Shown one piece after another: positions 25,156 to 34,093 of a stretch of DNA of 64,000 bases. This DNA is from Microbacterium memoriense (GTDB lineage: Bacteria > Actinomycetota > Actinomycetes > Actinomycetales > Microbacteriaceae). The notes under the pieces were generated by a model. The model was not told the origin of the DNA, did not search any database, and worked only from the letters and a program-made list of their open reading frames with translations. Location: assembly GCF_025398275.1 (NCBI RefSeq), contig NZ_JAODOR010000009.1:1-64000 (forward strand), written 5' to 3'. Made by a program: the position numbers and the translations under genes. Each line of letters starts with the position of its first letter. Within the stretch, counting starts at the first letter, position 1.

Positions 25156-26277
25156 ATGGGGACGATGACGCGCGCTCTGGCGCGGATCGCGATGGTGGGC
25201 GCGGCGCTATCGCTGCTCGCGGTGACGGGCTGTGCGACGGAGGTGGTGCCGGCATCCACTCCGGTCGCCGAAACCACGACGCCGACGCCGACGCCGATGC
25301 CGCTGACCGCCGCAGAACAGCTGCTCGCCGATGCCGGAGACCCGGCGGCCTGCGCCGTGTCGTTCGTCCTCGACGGCACGACGCTCGATCCCCAACTCCA
25401 GACCCAGGACGCGCTCTATTCGCTGCTGCCGATTCCGCGCGCAGACGGGCGGGTGTTCGCGGGCTGGTACGCCGACACCACCGCGGCGACGGCCGCATCC
25501 GCGGACCCGGCCGCGAACGCCGGCAACCCGGCGACCCGCGTCAACGGCGCCGACCTCGTCGCGTGCACAGCGCAGCAGACCACGCTCTACGGAGCCTGGA
25601 CGACGCCGGAGGCCGTCACGGCGGAGAATGCGCGCGTCCCGCTCCTCATGTACCACCAGTTCACGGACAAGCCGGGCGGCGAAGAGGGCTGGCTGCGCGG
25701 CAACTTCGCGTACGTCGAGGACTACCGCGCGCACATGCACCACATCAAGGACGGCGCGTTCTACCTGCCCACCTGGGATGAGCTCAGTGCCTTCATCGAC
25801 GGTGTCCTCTTCCTCCCGGACCACGCGGTCATCATCACCGACGATGACGCCGACCCGACCTGGCTCACGATGGCCGCGCCGATCAACGAGCAGCTACAGC
25901 TCATGGCGACCTCGTTCGATATCACGGGCGACGGCGTCGCGGAGCAGAACCGGTTCATCCTGCCCCGCTCGCACACCCACAACATGCACACCGCGGGCGC
26001 CAACGGCAAAGGCCAAATGGTGAATCTCACGCCCGCCGAGATCGCCGCCGACATGGAGGCATCGGCCGACGCGCTCGGCGGCGTGAAAGAGGTCGTGGCG
26101 TACCCCTTCGGTCACCACGACGAACGCTCGAAGGAGGGCCTGCGTGCGGCAGGCTTCGACATGGCCCGCACGATCGAGCAGGGCTACGTCTCGGTCGGCT
26201 CCGACAAGCTCGCGCTCCCCTGCATCCGCATCAACTTCGGTATGGGCGTCGCCGACCTCACCGAACTGATCGGCTGA
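25156..26277 (+). CDS. polysaccharide deacetylase-family lipoprotein
   Basis: The 373-residue protein has a lipobox (AVTGC, Cys26), a Thr/Pro linker (ETTTPTPTPMP), an InlB-repeat-like segment (GRVFAGWYAD, residues about 97-106) and a NodB-type domain from about residue 150. Motifs are LLMYHQF, VIITDDDADP in place of the TFDDG metal motif and SHTHNMH for the His pair, then VAYPFGHHDE. It probably deacetylates a cell-wall or extracellular glycan. It is divergent from the glycosyltransferase gene. Confidence 0.85.
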   Translation: MGTMTRALARIAMVGAALSLLAVTGCATEVVPASTPVAETTTPTPTPMPLTAAEQLLADAGDPAACAVSFVLDGTTLDPQLQTQDALYSLLPIPRADGRVFAGWYADTTAATAASADPAANAGNPATRVNGADLVACTAQQTTLYGAWTTPEAVTAENARVPLLMYHQFTDKPGGEEGWLRGNFAYVEDYRAHMHHIKDGAFYLPTWDELSAFIDGVLFLPDHAVIITDDDADPTWLTMAAPINEQLQLMATSFDITGDGVAEQNRFILPRSHTHNMHTAGANGKGQMVNLTPAEIAADMEASADALGGVKEVVAYPFGHHDERSKEGLRAAGFDMARTIEQGYVSVGSDKLALPCIRINFGMGVADLTELIG

Positions 26278-26312
26278 GCGCCGACGCTGCCCAGCGGGGG
26301 GAGAATAGAGGT

Positions 26313-26573
26313 ATGACTTCCTCTGAGCCCACCATCACGATGTTCGGTGCCGACTGGTGCCGCGACTGCGTCCGCACGAAGAAGCAGCTCGACGAGCTGG
26401 GTGTCTCGTACACCTACGTCGACCTCGTGGCCGAGCCGGATGCCGCGGACGTCGCGCGCGAGATCTCCGGCCGCACGAACATCCCCGTCGTCGTCTACCC
26501 CGACGCGTCGCACCACGTCGAACCGTCGAACGCCGACGTCGAGTCGAAGCTGCGCGAACTCGCACTGATCTGA
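26313..26573 (+). CDS. glutaredoxin/mycoredoxin-like protein
   Basis: An 86-residue thioredoxin-fold protein with active site WCRDC (Cys16, Cys19) after ITMFGAD, the cis-Pro in TNIPVVVYPD and a short C-terminal helix. Length and motif match actinobacterial mycoredoxin-type glutaredoxins, which reduce mycothiol-mixed disulfides. It lies 35 bases after the deacetylase on the same strand. Confidence 0.92.
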   Translation: MTSSEPTITMFGADWCRDCVRTKKQLDELGVSYTYVDLVAEPDAADVAREISGRTNIPVVVYPDASHHVEPSNADVESKLRELALI

Positions 26574-26622
26574 CCCCGCGCCGTCAGCGGGAACGCACGG
26601 CGACCCGGCTATCGTGACTCGC

Positions 26623-28074
26623 ATGAGGACGGATGCCGCGACCACCCCCGCCGCGCCGCTGTCGCGAAAAACCATCGCGACCTACGCGGCCGGATCGATC
26701 GGCACCGGCGGCTTCGCGACGCTCCCCGGTCTCGTCCTCACGTATTACCTGACCGACAGTCTGGGCGTCGCCGCCCTTATGGCGGGCGTCATCGTCACGG
26801 CGGCGAAGATCTGGGACGTCCTGGTCGACCCGGTGATCGGCGCTCTGAGTGATCGCGATCTCGCCCGGCACGGATCACGCCGACGTCTCATGGTGATCGG
26901 TGCAATCGCACTGCCGGTGCTGTTCGCCCTCACGTTCGCTGTGCCGCCGGGGCTCGCTCCCGCCGTCGGCGCGATCTGGGTGCTCATCGCTTTCCTGCTG
27001 ACGGCGACCGCGTTCAGCCTGTTCCAGGTGCCCTACATCGCCCTGCCCGCCGAGCTGACCGACCGATACGACGAGCGCACGAGACTCCTCACGTGGCGCG
27101 TCGTCGTGCTCACGTTCGCGATCCTGCTCTTCGGCGCGGGCGGCCCCCTCCTCCGCCGTGCCACCGGCGACCCGACGACCGGCTATCTGCTGATGGGGAT
27201 CGTGGCCGGTATCGTCATCGGCCTCGGGATGCTGGCATCCACCGCCGTCGCGCGCCAGGGCCTCCGGCCGCGCTCCGCCATGGCCGCCGCCGGCACGAGC
27301 GCGGCCGAAACGGCAGAGCTCGCCGCGGAGTCCGTCGGGGACACACCGATCCGTCCCGTCGGCCCGGACGCCTCGACTCCGGGCGGCGGCGTCCGCGACA
27401 ACTTCCGCGCTGGGTTTGAATCACTGCGACGCAGCCAGCCCTTCCGCGCACTGCTCGGCACCTTCTTCTTGCAGGCGATCGCCACAGGGCTCATGCTCGC
27501 CGGCGCGCAGTACCTGGCGACCTGGGTTTTGCGATCGGAGGACGCCGTCACGCTCTTGTTCGTCGCCCTGATCGCGCCGGCGCTCTTCGCCGCGCCGCTC
27601 TGGGGCATCGCCGCGCGGCGGGTCGGCAAAGAGCGGGCGTTCGCCGCGGCCAGCGTGCTGTTCACGCTCGCCGCGCTGACGACCGTGTTCGCCCTGTGGG
27701 CACCCGGCGCGTGGCTCTACGCATCCGTCGCGACCGTCGGGATCGCCTACGCCGGAATGCAGTCCTTGCCGATGGCCATGCTCCCCGACGTCATCAGTCA
27801 CGACGCGCGGCGACACGGCCCGGGCCGTGCGGGCGCATTCGGGGGAATGTGGACGGCGGGTGAGACGACCGGGTTCGCGCTCGGCGCCACCGTGTTGGCG
27901 GTGACGCTCGCCGCAACGGGGTACATCGAAAGCGTCGCGGGCCAGAGCCCCACGCAGCCGGATGCCGCGATCTCCGGGATCGTGCTGAGCTTCAGCGTGG
28001 TGCCCGCGGCGCTCGTGCTCGGGAGTCTTGTCTGGCTCGGGCGCTACCGGCTGCGCCGCGACGACATCGAGTAG
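26623..28074 (+). CDS. MFS transporter of the GPH (sugar:cation symporter) type
   Basis: A 483-residue protein with about 12 helices. The N-terminal half carries KIWDVLVDPVIGALSDRDLARHGSRRR, the conserved loop of glycoside-pentoside-hexuronide symporters. A longer-than-usual central loop (about residues 220-265) is Ala/Pro rich. ATG 26623 is chosen over GTG 26614 because TATCGT lies 7 bases upstream and would suit a leaderless start, though this is uncertain. The substrate is unknown. Confidence 0.85.
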   Translation: MRTDAATTPAAPLSRKTIATYAAGSIGTGGFATLPGLVLTYYLTDSLGVAALMAGVIVTAAKIWDVLVDPVIGALSDRDLARHGSRRRLMVIGAIALPVLFALTFAVPPGLAPAVGAIWVLIAFLLTATAFSLFQVPYIALPAELTDRYDERTRLLTWRVVVLTFAILLFGAGGPLLRRATGDPTTGYLLMGIVAGIVIGLGMLASTAVARQGLRPRSAMAAAGTSAAETAELAAESVGDTPIRPVGPDASTPGGGVRDNFRAGFESLRRSQPFRALLGTFFLQAIATGLMLAGAQYLATWVLRSEDAVTLLFVALIAPALFAAPLWGIAARRVGKERAFAAASVLFTLAALTTVFALWAPGAWLYASVATVGIAYAGMQSLPMAMLPDVISHDARRHGPGRAGAFGGMWTAGETTGFALGATVLAVTLAATGYIESVAGQSPTQPDAAISGIVLSFSVVPAALVLGSLVWLGRYRLRRDDIE

Positions 28075-28138
28075 CACCGATCTCGGAACGGCGTACCACC
28101 GGGACGTATGCTGAGATGTCCGCCCGAAGGAGAGCGCC

Positions 28139-29857
28139 GTGACCCCTGCTGCAACGACCACCGCCCCCGTAGATCTGACCAGCGACGTGCGCGAGCCCTT
28201 GGATAACGCGGTCTCGGCGGTCCGGTCCGGCGCCCGCGCGTGGAGCCTGCTGACGCTCGATCAGCGCCGCACGCTCCTGCGACGGTTGCGCGCGGCGGCA
28301 GCCGCCGTCGCCGAGGAGTGGGCCGACGTCGCCGCGACCTCCAAGGGGTTGGAACCGGGGCATCCGCTGCGCGGAGAAGAGTGGCTGTCGGGGCCGTACG
28401 CCGCGCTCGTCGCGCTCGACGCCTACGCCGATACCCTCACCGCGCTCGTGGCCGGAGGGAGCCCGCTCGACACCGTGAAGATCGGGACCGCGCCGGGTGG
28501 GCGGACCGTCGTCCACACATCGCCGCTCTCCGCGACGGATGGGCTGCTGCTGTCGGGCTACACGACCGAAGTGTGGCTCACGCCCGGTGTCACGGCGGCC
28601 GATGCGGTCCGTACCGCGGGCCTCGCGCAGCGCGCACCGGCCACGTCCGGCGGCGTGGGTCTCGTGCTCGGCGCCGGCAACATCACCTCGATCCCGTACC
28701 TCGACGTGCTCTATGAGCTGATGGCGTTCAACCGGGTCTCGATCCTCAAGGTCAACCCCACGCAGGACGCGCTCGTGCCGGTGTTCGAACGTGCGCTCGC
28801 GCCGCTGATCGAACCCGGGTTCCTCCGCATCGTGCGCGGCGGCGGGGATGTGGGCGGGTATCTGACCCAGCATCCGGACATCGACCACGTCCACATCACC
28901 GGGTCGGAAGCAACCTTCCGCGCGATCGTGTGGGGCACCGGAAAACGTCCGTCACGCCCGAAGCTCAAGGTCCCGATCTCGGCGGAACTCGGCGGCGTCG
29001 CACCGATCATCGTGGTCCCGGGCGAGTGGTCGCCGGCCGACCTCACCTACCAGGCCGAGCACATCGCCACGATGCGTCTGCACAACAGCGGCCACAACTG
29101 CATCGCCGGTCAGGTCGTGCTGCTGAGCGCGGACTGGCCGCAACGCGAGGAGTTCCTGCGGGCTCTGCGCACCGCCTACGACCGCGCGCCGCGACGTCCG
29201 GTCTGGTACCCGCAGAGCGACGGAAAGATGGATGCCGTGCGCGACGCCTACCCGGACGCCACATGGTGCGGCGACGGAACACGCGCATTCATCCAGACGG
29301 ACGGCGCCGATGCGACGGCGCTCGAGACGACGGAATACTTCGCCCCCGTGCTCGGGATCATCGATCTGCCGGGCACCGGGCAGGAGTTCCTCGACAGGGC
29401 GATCGCGCACGCGAACGAGCGCCTGACCGGAACCCTGGGTGCCAACGTCCTGATCGACCCTGCGACCCATGCCGCTCTCGGCAGGGACTTCGAGCGGGCG
29501 ATCGTCGAGCTGCGCTACGGCACGGTCGCGATCAACGCCTGGACGGCCTTCGGATTCCTCACCCCGACGGCGACCTGGGGCGCATTTCCCGGCGGGACGC
29601 TCGACGATGCCCCGAGCGGTATCGGGATCGTGCACAACGCCCTCCTGCTGGACGGGGTCGAACGCACGGTCGTGCGCGGACCCTTCCGGCCGTTCCCGCG
29701 CTCGCTGGGACGGGGGACCTTCTCCGCGTTGCCGAAGCCGCCGTGGTTCGTGACCTCACGCACCGGCGCGGCCGTGTGCGAAGGCTTCACCCGGTTCCGC
29801 ATCGACGGCAACTGGCCGAAGATAGCGGTCACTCTCGTCAAGGCGTTCGGCGCGTGA
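28139..29857 (+). CDS. NAD-dependent aldehyde dehydrogenase
   Basis: The 572-residue protein is longer than the usual 480-500 but carries the ALDH signatures: LVLGAGNITSIPYLDVLYEL, FRAIVWG, the general base in SAELGGVAP and the catalytic Cys in NSGHNCIAGQ. It starts at GTG 28139 with GAAGGAGA upstream. The stop overlaps the start of a truncated GMC oxidoreductase gene (GTGA). Originally the pair probably oxidised an alcohol to an aldehyde and then to an acid. Confidence 0.9.
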   Translation: MTPAATTTAPVDLTSDVREPLDNAVSAVRSGARAWSLLTLDQRRTLLRRLRAAAAAVAEEWADVAATSKGLEPGHPLRGEEWLSGPYAALVALDAYADTLTALVAGGSPLDTVKIGTAPGGRTVVHTSPLSATDGLLLSGYTTEVWLTPGVTAADAVRTAGLAQRAPATSGGVGLVLGAGNITSIPYLDVLYELMAFNRVSILKVNPTQDALVPVFERALAPLIEPGFLRIVRGGGDVGGYLTQHPDIDHVHITGSEATFRAIVWGTGKRPSRPKLKVPISAELGGVAPIIVVPGEWSPADLTYQAEHIATMRLHNSGHNCIAGQVVLLSADWPQREEFLRALRTAYDRAPRRPVWYPQSDGKMDAVRDAYPDATWCGDGTRAFIQTDGADATALETTEYFAPVLGIIDLPGTGQEFLDRAIAHANERLTGTLGANVLIDPATHAALGRDFERAIVELRYGTVAINAWTAFGFLTPTATWGAFPGGTLDDAPSGIGIVHNALLLDGVERTVVRGPFRPFPRSLGRGTFSALPKPPWFVTSRTGAAVCEGFTRFRIDGNWPKIAVTLVKAFGA

Positions 29858-30206
29858 GCGCCCGCACCCTCGACGCGGATTACGTCGTCGTCGGTGCCGG
29901 CTCGGCCGGGGCGGCGCTCGCCGCCCGCCTCAGCGAGGACCCGACGGTCAGCGTGCTGCTGCTCGAGGCCGGTCCCTCAGACCGCGCAGTCGAACTGCAT
30001 ATTCCCGCGGCCTTCTCGAAGCTGTTCCGCGGCCGCTACGACTGGAACTACGACACCGTGCCGCAGTCCGCGCTCGAGGGACGCACGGTCTATTGGCCAC
30101 GCGAGCTCGGCGAGCTGGAGGTTCTCCTGCGTTGGGTACGCGGCGGCGGTCGGACACCGGACTTGGGCACCGGACTTCGGACACCGCTCTTGGCTCCTGT
30201 CCGCGG

Positions 30207-30306
30207 CCTGAATAACTCCTGCTGCCGCGTCTCAACGCGCGGCGCGCGCCCCGGAAACACAGCGCAGCCGGCTCGGAAACCGAGCCGGCTGCAGGAGTTG
30301 TTCAGG
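30207..30306. repeat. outer 16-bp inverted repeat around the terminator
   Basis: CCTGAATAACTCCTGC at 30207-30222 pairs with GCAGGAGTTGTTCAGG at 30291-30306, all 16 positions counting one G-U wobble. The right arm overlaps the inner terminator stem by two bases, so the two structures compete or nest. It may be a scar of the deletion that removed the GMC gene. Confidence 0.75.
30264..30292. terminator. bidirectional hairpin terminator
   Basis: A 13-bp perfect stem (GCAGCCGGCTCGG, complement at 30280-30292) with an AAA loop lies between the convergent GMC fragment and helicase genes, 22 bases from the helicase stop. It is GC-rich without a clear U-run, as common in actinobacteria. Confidence 0.8.
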
Positions 30307-30313
30307 TGAGAGG

Positions 30314-31846
30314 TCAGCGACCCCGGCGCTGACCGCCGCCGTTGCTGCGGACGACCGAGCCGACCGAAAGCTTGCTGCCACCGCCGGTCGAGGCACGGCG
30401 ACCCGTGGTCCGGGCGTTGCCGGATGCCGCGGGCTGCTGCGCCGGTCGCGCCGCGCGCTCTGCAGCCGGACGACCGTGCGACTCGGCCGAGCGACCGGCG
30501 TTGTCACGACCAGCGCCAGCGCCGCGTCCACCCGAGCGGCCCTGGCCGGAACGGCCCTGACCGCCGGCGCGTCCGCTGTCATCGCGCGCCGCGCGCTTGC
30601 GCTGCGCGTTGGCGCCCTGGCTACGGCCGCCGCCACGGGGCTGCTCGACCTTCGGCTCGGGCTTGACGTAGGAGGCGACCTGGCCGACGAGCTCAGCGAC
30701 CTCGGGCGACGTCGGCGTGACGCGCGTGGGGGTCACGGTGATCGCGGCCTTGCGGAGGAGATCCTTGACGTCCTTCTCCTGGCCGGGGAGGACGACGGTC
30801 ACGACCGACCCCTCGGCGCCGGCACGCGCCGTGCGACCGGAACGGTGCAGGTATGCCTTGTGCTCCATGGGCGGGTCGACGTGGATCACGAGCTCGACAT
30901 CATCGACGTGCACGCCGCGCGCGGCGACGTCGGTCGCGACGAGCACCTTGGCCGTGCCGGCCGAGAATGCCGCGAGGTTGCGGTCGCGCTGCGGCTGCGA
31001 AAGGTTGCCGTGCAGGTCGACCGAGGGGATGCCCTGCGCCGTGAGCGCCTGGGCGAGCTTCTTGGCGTGGTGCTTCGTGCGCATGAAGAGGATGCGGCGG
31101 CCGGTGCCCGACGCGAGCGTGCGGACGAGCTCCTTCTTCGCGTCGGCACCCTCGACGTGGAACACGTGGTGGGTCATCGCAGCGACGGGCGAGTTGGCCT
31201 CGTCGACCGAGTGCAACACCTCGTTCTGCAGGAAGCGGCTGACGAGCTTGTCGACGCCGTTGTCCAGCGTCGCGCTGAAGAGCATGCGCTGGCCGTCGCG
31301 GGGGGTCTTGTCGAGGATGCGGGTGACCGACGGCAAGAAGCCGAGGTCGGCCATGTGGTCGGCCTCGTCGATGACCGTGATCTCCACGGCATCCAGCTTC
31401 ACGTAGCCCTGCTTCATGAGGTCTTCGAGGCGGCCGGGGCACGCCACGACGATGTCGACGCCGGCGTTGAGAGCCTGCACCTGGCGGGTCTGGCTGACAC
31501 CACCGAAGATCGTGGTGGTCTTCAGGCCGTAGGCCGCGGCGAGCGGTTCGAGGGTCGCGTTGATCTGGGTGGCCAGCTCACGCGTCGGCGCGAGGATGAG
31601 GCCGAGGATGCGGCCCTGGCGGCGCGCTCCACCGGCGAGGACGCCGCCGAGGCGGGCGACCATCGGGATCGAGAAGGCAAGGGTCTTGCCCGAGCCGGTC
31701 TTGCCGCGGCCGAGGACGTCGCGGCCGGAAAGGGTGTCGGGAAGGGTGTCGACCTGAATGGGGAACGCCTCGGTCTTGCCGTCCTTCGCGAGGACCTCGA
31801 GAAGCGGGGCGGGCACGCCGAGCGTGCGGAAAGAAGTATCAGTCAT
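30314..31846 (-). CDS. DEAD-box ATP-dependent RNA helicase
   Basis: A 510-residue helicase: Q-motif region FPIQVDTLP, Walker A GKTGSGKT (48-55), PTRELA, DEAD (160-163), SAT (191-193), and in the second RecA domain VATDVAARGVH and HRSGRTARAG. A basic Arg/Gly-rich tail from about residue 400 (RGGGRSQGANAQRKR onward) should bind RNA. It resembles RhlE/CsdA-like enzymes involved in ribosome assembly and mRNA decay. ATG 31846 begins the conserved Q-motif region. The GC-only hairpin downstream is its terminator. Confidence 0.93.
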   Translation of the reverse strand: MTDTSFRTLGVPAPLLEVLAKDGKTEAFPIQVDTLPDTLSGRDVLGRGKTGSGKTLAFSIPMVARLGGVLAGGARRQGRILGLILAPTRELATQINATLEPLAAAYGLKTTTIFGGVSQTRQVQALNAGVDIVVACPGRLEDLMKQGYVKLDAVEITVIDEADHMADLGFLPSVTRILDKTPRDGQRMLFSATLDNGVDKLVSRFLQNEVLHSVDEANSPVAAMTHHVFHVEGADAKKELVRTLASGTGRRILFMRTKHHAKKLAQALTAQGIPSVDLHGNLSQPQRDRNLAAFSAGTAKVLVATDVAARGVHVDDVELVIHVDPPMEHKAYLHRSGRTARAGAEGSVVTVVLPGQEKDVKDLLRKAAITVTPTRVTPTSPEVAELVGQVASYVKPEPKVEQPRGGGRSQGANAQRKRAARDDSGRAGGQGRSGQGRSGGRGAGAGRDNAGRSAESHGRPAAERAARPAQQPAASGNARTTGRRASTGGGSKLSVGSVVRSNGGGQRRGR

Positions 31847-32168
31847 GGCGGATTTCTGGGCAGCGAAGCCCGGATCGGTGGCCTCTGCGCGGATGCGCAC
31901 AGGGTCGCCGTACGAAGAATGTCAGCCGATCATCCGGTCAGAGCCGGGCGGCGAGGGAAGCGTTCTACGACGCGAGAGCGCCAGGATCGGCGCTACAAGT
32001 GGGACCAGTCTAGCAGTCGCCACCCTGGTCAGCCCGCCGCGGCCGCTGCAGCGCCGCGTTCCATGTCCCAAAAGTGGTCGCAATTCGGTCGCCTGGCCAG
32101 CCATTTGTGGGACACACCCTGGCAGAAGTGGGACAAGCCCTGCCCGAAGTGGGACGAGGGAGGACAGG
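31847..32168. other. intergenic region upstream of the helicase
   Basis: These 322 bases have no supported gene. They hold five AAGTGGGAC-like motifs: 31997 (exact), 32072 (AAGTGGTCG), and three spaced exactly 21 bases apart at 32105, 32126 and 32147. The helicase promoter must lie here, probably close to its start. Confidence 0.6.
32105..32158. repeat. 21-bp-spaced AAGTGGGAC repeats
   Basis: Two adjacent 21-base units (CCCTGGCAGAAGTGGGACAAG at 32117-32137 in outline, and CCCTGCCCGAAGTGGGACGAG-like at 32138-32158) plus a third, degenerate TTGTGGGAC 21 bases to the left. A 21-base period is two helical turns. Read on the minus strand, the units also encode a heptapeptide repeat of the SHFGQGL type, which may be coincidental. 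Confidence 0.8.
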
Positions 32169-33140
32169 TCAGGCGAAGCGGTCGGTGGCTGCGCGGAGGG
32201 CTGCGGCGATGCCCGGCTCGCTCGCAGAGTGCCCGGCATCCGGAACCACGACGAAGTCGGCTTCGGGCCACGCTCGGTGGAGGTCCCACGCCGTCATGAT
32301 GGGCGTACACACGTCGTAGCGACCCTGCACGATGACCGCCGGGATGCCGCGGATCGCCGCAACGTCTTCGATCAACTGTCCGGGCCGCAACCACCCCTCG
32401 TTCATGAAGTAGTGGTTCTCGATGCGGGCGAACGCGACCGCCGCCTCGGGCGTGGCCATCGCCGAGACGAGGTCGGGGTCAGGCCGGAGCGTCAGGGTGG
32501 ATGCCTCCCACGTCGTCCACGCCATCCCGGCGGGCAGGTGCACGGCCGGGTCGGGGTCGGTGAGACGCCGGTGGTAGGCCTCGATGAGGCGCGAGCGCTC
32601 GAGCACCGGGATCGGTGCGACGAAGTCCTGCCAGAGGTCGGGGAAGATCGCCTCGGCGCCCCCCTCGTAGAACCATTCGAGCTCGTGGCGGCGGAGCGTG
32701 AAGATACCGCGCAGGACGAGTTCGGTCACGGCCGACGGGTGACTCTGCGCGTAGGCGAGGGCGAGGGCCGAGCCCCACGAGCCGCCGAAGACCTGCCACT
32801 GCTCGATCCCCAGATTGCGGCGCAGCAGCTCGATGTCGGCGACCAGATGCCACGTCGTGTTGAAGCGCAGGTCCGCGTCGGGAGCGCTCATGTGGGGCGT
32901 CGACTTGCCGCATCCACGCTGATCGAACAAGACGATGCGGTACACCGCGGGGTCGAAGAAGCGGCGCTGCCAGGGCGATGTGCCGCCGCCGGGCCCGCCG
33001 TGGAGGAAGACGACCGGCTTGCCCTCAGGGTTGCCGGACTGCTCCCAGTACACGCGCTGGCCGTCGCCGGCGAGGAGGAATCCGGTCTCGTACGGCTCGA
33101 TCTCGGGATAGAGGATCGCGTCCAGATCGGCGACGGTCAC
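32169..33140 (-). CDS. pip: prolyl aminopeptidase
   Basis: The 323-residue alpha/beta hydrolase releases N-terminal proline from peptides. HGGPGGG (47-53) forms the oxyanion region, nucleophile Ser121 lies in GGSWGS, the Asp in GRYDVCTP and the His in [16 protein letters not shown] is typical of the S33 family. The GTG start at 33140 overlaps the stop of the upstream metallopeptidase gene in a GTGA junction. Confidence 0.94.
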   Translation of the reverse strand: MTVADLDAILYPEIEPYETGFLLAGDGQRVYWEQSGNPEGKPVVFLHGGPGGGTSPWQRRFFDPAVYRIVLFDQRGCGKSTPHMSAPDADLRFNTTWHLVADIELLRRNLGIEQWQVFGGSWGSALALAYAQSHPSAVTELVLRGIFTLRRHELEWFYEGGAEAIFPDLWQDFVAPIPVLERSRLIEAYHRRLTDPDPAVHLPAGMAWTTWEASTLTLRPDPDLVSAMATPEAAVAFARIENHYFMNEGWLRPGQLIEDVAAIRGIPAVIVQGRYDVCTPIMTAWDLHRAWPEADFVVVPDAGHSASEPGIAAALRAATDRFA

Positions 33141-34012
33141 AGTGCGTTCCCCGGGGCGCCGAACGTGTCGCAACTACCGACGCCGCCCTGGTACCCGGTC
33201 GTGAACCAGCGCTGACGCTGCTCGCTCGAGCCGTGCGTCCAGCTCTCCGGACTGACGCGGCCGGAGGACTGCTCCTGGATGTGGTCGTCCCCGACGGCGG
33301 CGGCGGCATCCAGCGCATCGCGGATCTGCTCCTCGGTCGGCGACTCGAGGAAAGGCACACCGTTCTCATCGGTTTGCCGGGTCATGCCGGCGACCCACGC
33401 TCCGGCGAAGCAGTCGGCCTGCAGCTCCATGCGCACCCCGTTGCTCTCGGGCCCGGTGCCGTTGCTGGGGTGGGCATCCATGATTCCGGCGATCTGCTGG
33501 ATGTGGTGGCCATACTCGTGCGCCAGCACGTACAGCTGCGCGAGCGGGCCCGCATCGTCGCCGAACTGCTGCTCGAGCACGTCGAAGAAGGTCGGGTCGA
33601 TGTACACGGTCTCCTCCGGCGGGCAGTAGAACGGACCCGTCGCGTTGGATGCCGTGCCGCACGCGCTCGACGTCGACCCGTCGACGATGATCAGCTGCGG
33701 CGGGCGGTAGCCCTGTACCTCGCCGGTCCAGAACTGGTTGATGGCCTTCGAGCCTGCCGCCAGACGGCAGTCGATGTTCGCGTTCGCGTCCGCACCCGTC
33801 TCGCAGTCGGTGATCTCGGTCTCCGACCCCGCCGACGGAGCCCCACCGCCCACGCCACCCAACAGGCTCGAGAAGTCGCCACCGGTGAAGATCTGGAGGA
33901 GGATCACGGCGATCGCGCCGAGGCCACCCACACCTCCGGCGATCGCGCCACCGCCGGGTCCGCGCCTCTTCGCGCCGCTGCCCCCGACGTTGGCATTGCT
34001 GTTGAAAGTCAT
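33137..34012 (-). CDS. neutral zinc metallopeptidase (YpfJ-like)
   Basis: The 291-residue protein has a Gly-rich N-terminus, one transmembrane helix (about 24-43), and an extracytoplasmic M-like domain with the zinc motif HEYGHH (165-170) preceded by [15 protein letters not shown] and followed by [11 protein letters not shown], which supplies the third ligand. Paired Cys residues (C70, C82, C118, C130) suggest disulfides outside the cell. Substrates of this family are unknown. It is translationally coupled to pip. Confidence 0.92.
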   Translation of the reverse strand: MTFNSNANVGGSGAKRRGPGGGAIAGGVGGLGAIAVILLQIFTGGDFSSLLGGVGGGAPSAGSETEITDCETGADANANIDCRLAAGSKAINQFWTGEVQGYRPPQLIIVDGSTSSACGTASNATGPFYCPPEETVYIDPTFFDVLEQQFGDDAGPLAQLYVLAHEYGHHIQQIAGIMDAHPSNGTGPESNGVRMELQADCFAGAWVAGMTRQTDENGVPFLESPTEEQIRDALDAAAAVGDDHIQEQSSGRVSPESWTHGSSEQRQRWFTTGYQGGVGSCDTFGAPGNAL

Positions 34013-34093
34013 GCGCTCACCGTACCGCGTGGGCCCGCCACCTGCCCGGAATGGCCCGGCGTGCGGTCTCGCGGGAGGAATAGGCTCAGGACT

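Larger units (their letters stand above)
29854..30309 (+). pseudogene. truncated GMC oxidoreductase (N-terminal fragment)
   Basis: The product begins as a GMC flavoprotein: DADYVVVGAGSAGAALAARLSEDP with the FAD-binding GxGxxG, LLEAGPSD, and GRYDWNYDTVPQ up to the family motif YWPR at residues 80-83. The expected GGSS and everything after are gone, replaced by about 68 unrelated residues to a stop at 30309. Normal proteins are about 520 residues, so more than 80% of the gene is deleted. The GTGA overlap with the aldehyde dehydrogenase shows the original operon. Confidence 0.85.

Noticed and set aside
32029..32394. Minus-strand small gene containing SHFGQGL-type heptads
   Set aside because: It overlaps the 3' end of pip in another frame and has no ribosome binding site. 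The 21-bp repeat is better reported as DNA.
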